A stretch of 64,000 bases of DNA from Dastarcus helophoroides (Eukaryota > Arthropoda > Insecta > Coleoptera > Bothrideridae). Positions 35,695 to 45,169 of the stretch are shown here, piece after piece (position 1 is the stretch's first letter; each line of letters opens with the position of its first letter). The translations under genes and the position numbers were made by a program. Below the pieces are notes generated by a model. The model was not told the DNA's origin, made no database searches, and saw nothing but the letters and a program-made list of their open reading frames with translations. The DNA is taken from assembly GCA_028583605.1 (NCBI GenBank), contig CM053333.1:27197302-27261301 (forward strand), in the 5' to 3' direction.

Positions 35695-35735
35695 ACTATA
35701 GTCTAGTTTCGGCCTTCCTTGGCCTCATCAGCATG
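35695..35735 (-). ncRNA. Hammerhead-like motif, family 3 copy b
   Basis: Minus strand: CATG, CTGATGA, perfect stem II GGCC-AAGGAA-GGCC, GAAAC, then TAGAC. The cleavage triplet is GAC instead of GUC, which should block cleavage. Copies a and b therefore each carry one different defect. Confidence 0.6.
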
Positions 35736-35785
35736 GTACGGTCATTATGGTCGTTTGGTTTCATTGAAGGTATATTTGCTATTTT

Positions 35786-36284
35786 TAATATTCATAACTA
35801 TTAAACTTTATTAACGATTAAAAAGTAACAGATATTAAAATTTTCACAATGTTTCAGTAAATATTTGCCAAAATCGGACCAGGTTTCGCATTACTGCATC
35901 ATCGGCGGTTATACCAGCAATTTGTTTAGCCGTTGTTATGCTTACAAGCTCCATGGATCACAGACTCCCAAGTAACATTGATTGGAATAATAAACGTTTA
36001 TTAAATTAAATGGAAATTGCGTTTATTTTAACTTTAAAAAACGTTTATATACCATTTAGTGTTGCTTGGGTCCCTACGAATATTCCGCCTAATCCGAATT
36101 CTCATCCAAAGCTACAATTAAAGGTGTGTTTAAAAGATCAAGTGGCTCGTTCGTAAGTGTAAATTAACTAGATTGTAAATATTTGTAAATTACTATGGCT
36201 TCCAAGAAATTACGTTTTTTAGTGTTATTTTAGTATCTGTTGCTTTTAAATCCTTAATAAAGTTTAATAGTTATGAATATTAAA
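35786..36284 (-). mobile_element. Fold-back element, hammerhead-like family 4
   Basis: Ends are inverted: TTAATATTCATAACTATTAA at 35786 and its complement ending near 36283. The interior matches the repeat at 61617-61900, but after about 36115 the order flips orientation, giving a partial inverted copy. A hammerhead-like block lies at about 35875-35915 on the minus strand: CCGATGA (one change from CTGATGA), hairpin GCA-GTAA-TGC, GAAAC, then CTGGTC. Confidence 0.6.
35970..36073. mobile_element. Small MITE nested in the family 4 element
   Basis: An approximately 104 bp insertion with inverted ends AAGTAACATTGATTGGAATA and TATACCATTTAGTGTTGCTT, and inner AAACGTTTAT repeats. The related copy near 61735 lacks it, so its boundaries are shown by the empty site. 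The duplicated target appears to be a short TCCC. Confidence 0.65.
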
Positions 36285-36450
36285 GAATTACACAAAATAA
36301 CGGTTGAAAACGTAAATTTTTAATATTAACCGGCAGTTTGCTAATTTTTACAATTGGTTCTATTAGAGAATATGGTTGTTTTAAAAAATATGCCATAAAA
36401 CTCTATTTTCCTCGCTAGTCACCACCTGAGGTAGAAGGAGCTATTTTAAG

Positions 36451-36650
36451 TTCAATTAAATGTTTTGTAATGAAACAGCCGAACGTTCTAAAAGTTAGAA
36501 ATATTTACAACCAACAACTATAAAAGGGTTTCTGCCTTGCTTGGTTTCGTCAGTATAGTACAGTCGTTTTAAATACTTCCAACACATAGTGATACAGCCA
36601 TATATGTATACTTAACGTGAATCCCATTGAATAAGGTGTAAATAACTAAG
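36451..36650 (-). repeat. Diverged family 3 copy
   Basis: TTCAATTAAATGTTTTGTAA begins a mutated copy of 35180-35400. The hammerhead-like core on the minus strand reads CTGACGA (36547-36553) and GAAAC (36528-36532) with a damaged stem II. Confidence 0.6.
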
Positions 36651-36794
36651 GAATTTTTGCCGAGAATTAAAAATCAGGTTGATTGACTTCTGTCCCATGT
36701 TAAGGGTTGGTATAACAAAATGTATGATCTAGGGCATAGGCATCCAAATTTGGAGGCAGCTGTTTTAGGTAGTAAATAATAATTGTGTGAAAAC

Positions 36795-37065
36795 TGTGTG
36801 ATGTAATGTTGAATTAGTTATTACTTATTAGTTATAGTAAATCTCTAAGGACTCTTTTAGGGGAGCCCATCAGCTGAGTAGAATGACTCGTACGTAGTTT
36901 TAGACTTCTCTAGAAGGCAATACAGATGACCTACAGAAATCAACGCGATTCCCACTGAGTTAGTTAGATAGTTGACAATATATAAATAAGTTTCGGGTTT
37001 CAAATAAAAGTCTTACAATACCACCGTGTTTGATTATCGAACCGGCAAAGCATAACGATATTTTA
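36795..37065 (+). mobile_element. Possible LTR of another Gypsy family
   Basis: The 3' part (TATATAAATAAGTTTCGGG, AATAAAAGTC, then ATTATCGAACCGGCAAAGCA and TAACG) has the order TATA, polyadenylation signal, NATCGAACCGNNAANNC terminus seen in the family A LTRs, but little sequence identity. The 5' boundary at a TGTGATGTAATG is a guess and no target duplication was found. Confidence 0.4.
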
Positions 37066-38385
37066 AAAATTTATCGAAAAACTTCCATCAAAGATGCGCT
37101 TGATGAACTGGAGAATTGATGGAAAAGACGTATTTAAGTTAAAGGTAAATATACTGAAAGCCAAAAGCAATTGAATTAATTATTTATATTGATTTATTTC
37201 CGCCTTCGCAAGTTATTGACTCGTTTAATGTCAATAATATTTATTGAAATATTTAATATTTAATTTAATTTTGCACAAGTTTTCCACATCCATCCAAAAC
37301 GATGGTCCATACATTTTATTTCAAAGTATACTTTTAGAATTCTTATTGGAATTTATCTTAAGCGTATTTTAAAGAGAAAAAGGATTACGGTTATCAAGAA
37401 AGGTAACTTTAGTTACCGCCTCGAGTTTCCTTCCTGTTGTTGCACCATGTTACTTTTTATCCACATCTAAGAGACACGTGTATCTTTTCTTGAAGATAAA
37501 CCTTCCTGAAGGTTAAAATAATTCCTCAAAGTTGGACTTCAAAGAAACGCTGTCAGCGTTCATATGTAGGGTTAACCTTTTATTTTGAATATTCTAAAAG
37601 CTGCTTTCTACTCCTAAAATATGAATTTATAATGTTAGTTAACACTTTAGCGTTTGATTTGTGCCCTATTTAAAGTGATTAAAACCTTTCGTTATTTTAT
37701 TTACTCATTTTAGTAGAAAAAAATAAGTATGTTTCAGTTGCATAATTAATGGTACCTGCAGATGTTGATAAGGAACTTAATGAAATATATACATTCAGTG
37801 CTAGTCAAAAGTATCCTCTCTCCTCTTATTTTTTGGATTTAAGATTAATTAAACTTGGAGAGCGAAAATAAAAATGTGTAGCTTTCTCAACTGATGATAA
37901 CAAATGACGTAATTGTCTCAGATGATGTAATAAGGCCTTTGTGACCAACAATTTTAAATGGCAAGTGATACCTCGCTTGAAATTTATTCAAAAGATCTAT
38001 TCAGGCATTTTAATTTTCTTTGGATTTAGGGTAGTTCAAACGTAAATTTAGAATTTTTTGTAAAAATATAAACTCGTTTTCTATTTCATTTTTTCGGAGA
38101 TTTGAAGTTAAAATTAACTAAAAAGCCTAAACATTTCAAGTTTAATCTTAGAATTACGAAATAAATGTGGACAAAGGGGTTGCCTGAAAAAAAAGATATA
38201 AAAGCAATAATAATATGTTTAACTTTATTATGCAAGAGCAGCTTCCCTAGCTTCTATGGAGAGTACACCACGGGGTTTATATTACAATATATCTCCGGTG
38301 GTTCATCATTATGTATTTAGTCATTTATTTATTCCATTTTCGTGGCTTCCATAAAATGAAAGGTTGGGCCCCGCTGTTCTATGTG
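37066..38385. other. No gene seen
   Basis: AT-rich intronic sequence without supported features. Confidence 0.4.
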
Positions 38386-38753
38386 CATAGTGCGTCAATT
38401 TGAAAACGTACCACCTTTAATATTCAAAATTGTTTTATAAAATATGGAATAAGGCAAAAACACGTCAATTTTATTTTCAAGGATGACATCTTTTTAGCTA
38501 ATTTTCAATTAAATTACATCAACTCACATTAAACAAGGCAATTAAACGACCTTTCAAATGAGGTATCAAGCCCCCTTCATCTTTAAGATTTAGGGGTTGA
38601 CTCCGCCCAAGCTCAATGGTTGATGTAATTTAATTGAAAGTCAGCTGAAAAGATATCCCCCTTGAAAATAAAATTGACGTGTTTTTGCCTAATTACATAT
38701 TTTATAAAACAAATGAAATATTAAAGGAGGTACGTTTTTAAATTGACCTACTG
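38386..38753. mobile_element. MITE with about 135 bp inverted ends
   Basis: The left arm (GTCAATTTGAAAACGTACC, then GGCAAAAACACGTCAATTTT, then TTTCAATTAAATTACATCAA) and the right arm match in reverse complement. The right end is followed by TA; the left edge is less clear. No coding capacity. Probably a mariner-type MITE. Confidence 0.75.
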
Positions 38754-38929
38754 TATATAAATGAGTTACAAAAACTCAACTAGGACGTACCTCAAATTCT
38801 GATAATATTTGCATTTTGGAAATTTAAATTTGTGTGATATTTACTTGTTGGAAATTCATTTTGGATGTGTAATTGAAAACTAATAATAATTAACATCATG
38901 TATTTCCCAAAAAAGTTACACAATAACTA

Positions 38930-39000
38930 ACACAATATGCTACGCCTCCACCATGCCTCCATTAATTGATAAAGCCATAATGTAGGCGAAACGTACTGTG
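38930..39000 (+). repeat. Weak hammerhead-like block
   Basis: TTGATAA, AGCC-ATAATGTA-GGC, GAAACGTA (about 38967-38998) resembles CTGATGA, stem II, GAAAC and a GUA triplet, but the first box has two substitutions. Listed only as a possible relic. Confidence 0.3.
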
Positions 39001-39353
39001 GAGAGTAGTAGTATAGGGAAGATAATTGAAACTGTAATTTTACAAAGAGTTTCTTGAAAGATGCTGCTCACTTATTATTTGCTGAAGTTGTTGCGTCACA
39101 GTCAGTACAGTAACAGCCACAGAATCAAATTTCAACCAATTATTAACATTTATTTTAATTGACCTAATGAGGAGTTTAGTGAGTGGCAAGGATATCCAAA
39201 AAATATAATACCATTTAATTTTAATCACACACTTCCTTTCCTGTGGTATAATTTTAGTTTATGTTATTCCCTTGCGAATTCATTTAATTAAAAGCCGGTA
39301 GGGGTATTAGCCCACGAAGTAGTTGTTTCTTATGGATCTAGCTTTCTCTATAT

Positions 39354-39635
39354 TGTTGCGGGCTATCGGTTCGAGATGATTATTACGCGTGAATTATAAC
39401 CCCTTTATTTCCAAACTAAACTCGGAACACTACAACTGAATAATTGACTTCTAACTACTAACTCACTAACTAACTACAATGACTGACTAGAGGGAAAGCC
39501 GACTGCCTTATATGCTTTGCCGAAAATTCTGGAACGCTTATTTGCCGTTTGCTTCATTATCGCAGCCGCTTCCCTTATCAGATCTTTTTAGAAAACTTTC
39601 TTAGATTCTAAATTCTACAATTACGTTTCGTTACA
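39354..39635 (-). mobile_element. 3' LTR of the minus-strand Gypsy element
   Basis: 282 bp. On the minus strand it starts TGTAACGAAACGTAATTG and ends GATAGCCCGCAACA. It contains GCATATAAGGC (TATA-like, near 39505) and an AATAAAGGGG signal near 39398. Confidence 0.93.
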
Positions 39636-39650
39636 CTGCCTCCCCCTTAA
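39636..39650 (-). other. Polypurine tract
   Basis: Minus strand TTAAGGGGGAGGCAG lies directly against the 3' LTR start, where the primer for plus-strand DNA synthesis is made. This fixes the LTR boundary and the element's orientation. Confidence 0.85.
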
Positions 39651-39987
39651 GACTGATTGTCACGATCTGTTCCAATCAGTCACTTCGCCACTATATTTGC
39701 AGAGTCTGTTCAGGTGTACCACTTTCATTTTAGTCCTGGGGTTACACTGGATCCTCTTCAGCACTTTGTACGGCCCTTCCCAAGATGGCGTAAACTTCGG
39801 CTAAACTCCTTTCTTTTGCTGAAGGTTGTATATCCATACAAATTCGCCCTCACTGAAACCACCATGGTTGGCATTCACGTCATATCATTGTTTGATGGAA
39901 CGGACTGGTCCTTGGTTATCTTCAAAAATTGAAACACAGAACTTGTCCCCTGAAACCAAGAAAAATTAAAAAACACAACAAAGGTTG

Positions 39988-40028
39988 CTCTAACGCGTTT
40001 CGACAGCCAAGCTGTCATCTTCAGAGAG
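39988..40028 (-). ncRNA. Hammerhead ribozyme-like motif, family 1 (minus arm)
   Basis: Minus strand: CTCT, CTGAAGA, a hairpin GACAGC-TTG-GCTGTC after one unpaired T, GAAA, CGCGTT, AGAG. CUCU pairs with AGAG as stem I, ACGCGU is a palindromic stem III and GUU the cleavage triplet. Confidence 0.6.
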
Positions 40029-40044
40029 CTGTCATCTTCAGTTT

Positions 40045-40085
40045 CTCTCTGAAGATGACAGCTTGGCTGTCGAAACGCGTTAGAG
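40045..40085 (+). ncRNA. Hammerhead ribozyme-like motif, family 1 (plus arm)
   Basis: Mirror copy of 39988-40028 on the plus strand, with identical core: CTGAAGA at 40049, GAAA at 40072. A transcript of either strand would carry one core, and the two arms could also pair with each other into a long hairpin. Confidence 0.6.
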
Positions 40086-40151
40086 CAACCTTTGTTGTGT
40101 TTTTTAATTTTTCTTGGTTTCAGGGAACAAGTTCTGTGTTTCAACGTCATA

Positions 40152-41160
40152 TCATGTCTTCAACCGGTCCGTCGCCAAGTTGATCTTCGTTCGCACCAGG
40201 GCATGCGTCTCCAATATCGCTTCCCTCAAGTTGTCTACGAAACCCATCGTCTCTCTGGAGGTCTCCATTGGTGATCCAAACACCAAGTCACACGAAAACC
40301 GCAGTTCCCTCCCGAAGATCACCGTTGCCGGAGTCTGACCTGTTGTTTCATGAGTTGCCGCGCGACAGGCCATTAGAAGCAGTGGTAGATGTCAGTCCCA
40401 GTCTGTCTGATGCTTGAAAACGACCTTCGAAAGATGTCCCTCTAAGGTTCTGTTAAATCTTTCTACCATTCCATCAGACTGTAGATGAAGAGTTGTCGTT
40501 CGAGTTTTCTTTATTCCAAGAAGAAGGCACACCTCTTGAAAGACCCCCGATTTAAAGTTTTTTCCTTGGTCCGAATGAAGTTCCAAGGGAACACCAAATC
40601 GGCAGATGAAGTTGTCCACAAGAACCCTTGTGACTGTGGTAGTTTCCTGGTTCGGGATGGTATAAGCTCTAGGCCATTTACTGAAATAATTCATGGCCAC
40701 CAAGGATGTACTTGTTTCCATCGTCTGATACTGGAAATGGCCCCGGCATATCGATTGCAATTCTTTCAAATGAAGCTCCCAAATTATCCTGCTTAAGAGC
40801 CGTCTTGGTTCTTGTACGAGGACTCTTGGATGCAGCGCAGGTGACACATTTCCGACACTACCGCTCTACGTCCTCCCTGCAGTTAACCTAATAGGACCGT
40901 TTTCGAACCTTCTCCAGGGTCTTGTCCATCCCTAGGTGTCCACCAGAGGTTCCATTGTGCACCTCCCACAAAATTTGTGAAATCTTCTTCTGAGGTACCA
41001 CCAACTGCAAGTTGACGCACTTTCCATCCGCGCGTTCCCATGCTCTTTTCAGCATCCCGTCCTCTACCTGGAGGGATTTCCATTGGGCCCACAAATTTTT
41101 AAGAGCCGGACTCCCGTCGGAAACTTCTTGCCATTTGGGTCTATCTCCAGCTTATTTTTA
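40152..41160 (-). pseudogene. Gypsy integrase, frameshifted
   Basis: Minus strand segments in order: the zinc-binding region (WEVHNGTSGGHLGMDKTLEK with downstream CRKCVTCAASK, about 41000-40820), the catalytic core (YFSKWPRAYTIP, DNFICRFGVPLELHSDQGKN, GIKKTRTTTLHLQSDGMVER at 40847-40392), and the C-terminal part with TGQTPATVIFGRELRF (40373-40152). The second catalytic Asp (HSDQG) is visible; the Glu position in VERFNRTLEGHL is plausible. Integrase would insert the cDNA. Frameshifts between segments and the fold-back insertion at 39889 make it dead. Confidence 0.85.
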
Positions 41161-41367
41161 TTCTAATATGGGTCCGATATCAGCAGCGCTCTTTTGTAGC
41201 TCCCGAAGACCTTCAACAGTATATCCGTCTTCTGGCTGAACAGACGTGATCCTTATATCCACCATGTCCTCATGATCCTCAACTCGTCTGCAGTGTTTGC
41301 AATCCCCACAAGGTCTTCTGGACAAAGCATTAGCGTTGTTATGCTGTCGTCCCGGTCGATGATGCAC
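41158..41367 (-). pseudogene. RNase H to integrase linker of Gypsy
   Basis: The frame contains HHRPGRQHNNANALSRRPCG and CKHC, the conserved H-x-NxADALSRRPC tether of Gypsy Pol. It directly follows the RNase H part, with a frameshift, and precedes the integrase zinc region. Confidence 0.8.
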
Positions 41368-41394
41368 CTTAAAGGGATACTGTTGGAGCCTTTC

Positions 41395-41667
41395 CTACCA
41401 TCTAGCCGTCTGTCCCTCTGCGTTCTTCATTCGGAGTAACCAAGAAAGCTCCGAATGATCTGTTCTAATGAGGAATTCTTGCTCATACAAATACTTGTGG
41501 AAGTGTTCCACGGCCTTCAATATCGCAAGAAGTTTTTTCCTGGTGGTGCAATAGTTCTTCTCCAGATTCGTCAGGATCTTGCTGTAATATTCGTTTAATT
41601 TCTGATAGTCGACGCAGAATCTTATTGATCCATCTTTTTTGTAACCAAGATTACAGGGGAAGACCAT
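41395..41667 (-). pseudogene. In-frame fusion of RT start to RNase H
   Basis: The 90-codon frame reads MVFPCNLGYKKDGSIRFCVD, YQKLNE, then directly YYSKILTNLEKNYCTTRKKL and HKYLYEQEFLIRTDHSELSW. Compared with the copy at 13237-14195, about 0.8 kb covering the RT fingers, palm and connection is missing. The junction shares the bases CGA with both sides, and the frame is kept. The product would lack the polymerase active site and could not copy RNA. Confidence 0.85.
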
Positions 41668-42109
41668 GGACTATTGGAATCCTCGATGACTCCGTCCTTC
41701 ATCATCTTCTTAACCAGTCCTACGATTTCATCTTGCTTGGCTACAGGTAATCTTCTTGGGGGTTGTCGAATAGGTGTTGCACCGCCGGTGTTAATTTTGT
41801 GTCAAACTACGTCCATCCTTCCTAAATTTTGGTCTCCACCAGTAAAAGCATCGTGGTTTTTCCATAGAAATGATTTAGTCAGAGATGCTTCTTTCTTGGA
41901 CAGGTGTTTCAAATCCACTTCCAACTTGACTCGCCCAATCTTCGTTTCCTGTACTGGAAACATTTGTCATCCAAGGAGCTTACATTTCGTTACAATATAT
42001 ATTATTATCACTATTCTTCAGAAGTAATAAAAAAATTGCCTGGCATCATACGTCTATTCATGATTAAATAAAATATTTTGAATAACTAAGCAAAATTCTT
42101 AGCTGATTA

Positions 42110-42400
42110 TTTCTTCTTTATTTGTTATCCTTGTTCCATGTTGTTATGTATTGCTGACGAGTTTTAATGAGAACGAAACATCGATATTCAATGTTACGAA
42201 CACTTTTTTATTCTTTATACCTTTTTATTTTACCAAAATAAAAAAAATTCTTATTCTATTTTGGCTTATTTTATCTATGTCTAATTTTTTGGTCATCTAC
42301 ATTTCAATCCCTTTTATTTCGTTTCTGTGTAAAAAAAACTACAAACCTATTTTTATTAGATATAGAAAGTGATATTTTAAGAGTTTTAAATATCTTCTGG
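42110..42400 (+). repeat. Repeat family 5 with hammerhead-like core
   Basis: Matches the minus strand of 63030-63310 over about 280 bp. Core: CTGACGA (42154), hairpin GTTTT-AATG-AGAAC, GAAAC (42175), then ACAT...ATGTT, giving a 4 bp stem III with a 9 nt loop and a GUU triplet. A pairing stem I was not found. The frame at 42151-42372 is an AT-rich chance frame within the repeat. Confidence 0.5.
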
Positions 42401-42763
42401 TTGTGTGGCAAAAAATCTTATTAAAAGCAAACAATTTCAATTATTTAAATAATAATTAAAATGTGGTACAAACTGCCAAAGCCAAGTATCTACTTTTATT
42501 TTTAATGTTCTCTACAAATAAAGAAATAATTTTGAATCAATGAAATATATTTACTTTTTAAGCATTAGTCTACGTGATTTTTTTACAGTGGATTATTAAT
42601 TTTTGCAACAACGATGTTATGTTATTGGTATCTCGTTTGCTGGGTGCAGCACTGTAGAATATTCTAATTTAATATTCTCTGGTGCGTTTCCTACATATCT
42701 TTCTGGTGTTCCGCAATTATCAGTTAAGCCTATTAGAGAAATGGAAATAATAGCAAAACATAC

Positions 42764-42866
42764 CTGGTAGTTACGTATATGACCAGAGGGACACATCTCG
42801 CTGCAAATTGATTTCGGTGTTGTCTCGCTCTCTCTCCAAAGGATTCTGCTCATGTTCAAGTTCAAT
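42764..42866 (-). CDS. mGluR: mGluR exon: cysteine-rich domain
   Basis: A 103 bp exon encoding 34 codons that read LNLNMSRILWRESETTPKSI then CSEMCPSGHIRNYQ. This is the junction of the ligand-binding region and the cysteine-rich domain of mGluRs (compare the conserved P-x-S-x-CS-x-x-C pattern). Acceptor TATTATTGCAG precedes it and donor CAG|GTATGT follows. It begins with the last base of a split codon and ends in phase 0, joining DQCCWVC of the next exon. Upstream exons coding the ligand-binding domain were not found between here and 64000. Confidence 0.92.
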
Positions 42867-43779
42867 CTGCAATAATAGCATACTATGAGTCCAAGCTCAA
42901 TGGGTGGAAAACCCATTAGATTAATTTGATACAGAGATTAAATATATGTACTGAAAGAGGCAAAAATAATCTTACTGAGATGTGACACCTATTCGTTTAA
43001 TGTAAGACTTAATAGAAACGTAATTAACGTGCTTTGGAAAAAGTTCATTGTAATTAAAAGTTTTTGTAATTTGTATGCTTCCCATTACTTTTTGATCTGA
43101 ATATGTAGCTAATCTTCATAAAGAAATCAACATACAAATAATTATTATTCTAAAGACTGATTATTTCAAACATTGTTTTCTAATTTTCTCACTTTTTTTT
43201 GCTTAATTATGACGCTATTCATGTCGTTAAAAAAGTATCCCTATAAAATTTGTCTACATTTATTCTGGCTCTGATTTGGAGGTAAGTTTGTTTTATTTTG
43301 TTTGAACCGCGTTCTTTACCGTAAGTACAAACTGTTGCCAATGCGATATTATAATTATTATAAAATAAAAATACACCCGTTTAAAAAAATCGCGAAAAGT
43401 AACTGATCGTTCATCTTAAAGATAAAATAGAATAACAAGGAAGAACCAATTTAAAACAAAGAGAGTTCACTAAGGAAAATCTCACGAAGACTACGCGTCA
43501 GATTGGATACGAATTGAGATGGGAGGCTTCCATATTATCAGGGATCAACATGTAAAAGAAGTCAAAGTACATGCACAGTGGTACTCAAGAAATAGGTCTT
43601 AATGATTTGTACACAATCTTATATTGTAATTTCGTTTTTCTTAACTAAACATGAAAAATGGGTTTTTCCCGTTGTCCATACCAGTAAACGGCAACTATTT
43701 AGATGTGGCATATAGGATCACTGCGCACTCATCAGCCTTTGTGCAAATTTAATCGTCCCTCTCAAAGTTAATTAGAAAA
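42867..43779. other. mGluR intron, no gene seen
   Basis: AT-rich intron upstream of the 42764 exon. No further receptor exon, domain or repeat family could be supported. Confidence 0.4.
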
Positions 43780-44760
43780 AAAAAACGTTTTTTTTATAAT
43801 TACTTGGAGGTTTAGGAATCCCTAATATAGAAATATTTTGAGAAACAAAAAACCCAAAAACTTTTAAATCACACACACTTTTCAAAATTTCAAGTTTAAT
43901 CTTCAAATCTCTAGTGTTTTCTTAAATGTGCATTTAAGGTCAAAATTTGCGATTAAAATCTAAATCCAGAAAAAATTCTAAAGGACGATTATTGAAGTTC
44001 TCAAAACAATGTTCTTCAGATATTTGGCCTTTAAAGTTAAAATTTTACCTCAAAGTGAATATTAAAATATCTTCTTTGGAAATTTTGGTTTTATTTACAG
44101 CATCAATTTATAAACTGAAGCGAAAATTTTTGAATCTTAAACCTAAGTTTCAAAGTTTTTCTCCAAATTAGATTTTAAGTCCAGCGTTCAGAACAAACTT
44201 GAAATTTTGGAAACTTTTTAAAATAAATAAAACTTTTTCAAAACTATGACATTTTTCATTCGAAGTTAGGATTTATTTATTCAAAATTTGTATTTTTATT
44301 TTAAATTTCGATTTCAATCTAGAATTTACAAAAAAAATATTAAAATTTCTAGTTTAAAAATCTCAATCTTAAGCTTCAAACTGAAAACAAAAATTTAAAC
44401 TTTTAGGGAAACCCAGAAGTAATACAAAAAATTTGAATTGTGACACCGAATGTTGAGAAATTGGAAGTGGAAATATTTCTGAGGTTAAAAATTTTATTTA
44501 AACACAGAATTTTAATAACATCTAAATATTCGGCCGCACATTTTTTATGAAAAATCAAAATTTCACGATTAAAGTGGCAATTTTGTTAATTTTCAAATAA
44601 CATTAAATTTTTTTCGTAGTTTTCGTTTTGATTAGTCAAGTTAAAATTCGACTTTAAAAACTTAAAACGTCAAATTAGGAACTTTGAGAAAATAGTGGAA
44701 ATTCCTAAAAAACTGGATTGTTTAAAATTCAAAATTTTCAAAAAAAAACTCGAAGTTTAG
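43780..44760. repeat. Degenerate AT-rich short-period tract
   Basis: Same AAAATTTC/TTTAAA(A)TTT-type texture as 23140-25910. Frames in it are chance. Confidence 0.5.
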
Positions 44761-44768
44761 CTGCAAAA

Positions 44769-44978
44769 TTAGAATTGTTTCTGATTCCTGCTCCTCTCTT
44801 TTAAAATAAAAAATAAGTTACTACTTTTCCAATCTTCTAGTGAAGCTTCTATGAAGAACTGGTTTATGTTGAGATATCCCTTGGCTAATTTACTTTTTCT
44901 CTTCGGAATGTTTGAGTAAAATCTCCCATCAGTGCAACGTTGCGTATAATTTTGTGGTGTCTGGTTAAGGGCGAACAT
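44769..44978 (-). other. Unassigned 69-codon frame
   Basis: The frame (starting MFALNQTPQNYTQRCTDGRF) has more balanced composition than its surroundings, but no domain was recognised and no splice sites or terminal repeats support it. It may be a fragment of a mobile element. Confidence 0.2.
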
Positions 44979-45169
44979 TGTACCAAAATAACGTATTCAT
45001 GTCCGTCCAATAGCGAGTCCGTTCAAAGACGGTTCTCTTATTTATTTCTCTTAATTTTCTCTGATAGAATTCCGGACTATGAAAAACTGTTCACTTAATA
45101 GATGTGTCCTTTATTGAAGGCGTTCGCTAAGCAATTCGTTTTATGTTAGTTTTAAGTGTATGGAAATAC

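Larger units (their letters stand above)
35171..35741 (-). mobile_element. Direct-repeat element with hammerhead cores, family 3
   Basis: Two direct copies of about 122 bp (35171-35292 and 35620-35741), both starting TTGACAAATGA and ending CAGCATGGTACG, are about 450 bp apart with 327 bp of non-coding sequence between. Each carries a hammerhead core on the minus strand. A third, diverged copy lies at 36451-36650. Direct repeats each carrying a hammerhead, flanking a short non-coding centre, is the layout of retrozymes and of Penelope-like terminal repeats. No reverse transcriptase is present. Confidence 0.7.
39889..40143. mobile_element. Fold-back element, hammerhead family 1
   Basis: Inserted in Gypsy integrase and flanked by a 12 bp duplication ACGTCATATCAT (39877-39888 and 40144-40155). 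It is a near-perfect palindrome: the arm from TTGAAACACAGAACTTGTCC to TCTTCAGAGAG is repeated in reverse after a short spacer. The left side has an extra tail, TTTGATGGAACGGACTGG. Each arm carries a hammerhead core. The 12 bp duplication and asymmetric inverted arms fit a Penelope-like terminal repeat insertion. Confidence 0.8.
39354..41994 (-). mobile_element. Gypsy family A element with internal deletions
   Basis: The insertion is bounded by a perfect 4 bp target duplication ATAT (39350-39353 and 41995-41998). Its 3' LTR is at 39354-39635. At the 5' end only the first 14 bases of the LTR (TGTAACGAAATGTA) remain, fused to coding sequence just before RT. A second deletion removes the RT palm. 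Integrase is split by a 255 bp fold-back insertion. It is related to, but not identical with, the copy at 11391-14506. Confidence 0.92.

Noticed and set aside
39875..40183. Overlapping frames on both strands of nearly identical protein sequence
   Set aside because: They are the two arms of a palindromic fold-back element read in mirror image, so the similarity is due to the inverted repeat and not to coding.
42151..42372. 73-codon plus-strand frame resembling a small membrane protein
   Set aside because: It lies wholly inside repeat family 5, whose other copy at 63030-63310 does not keep the frame. The hydrophobic look comes from T-rich sequence.
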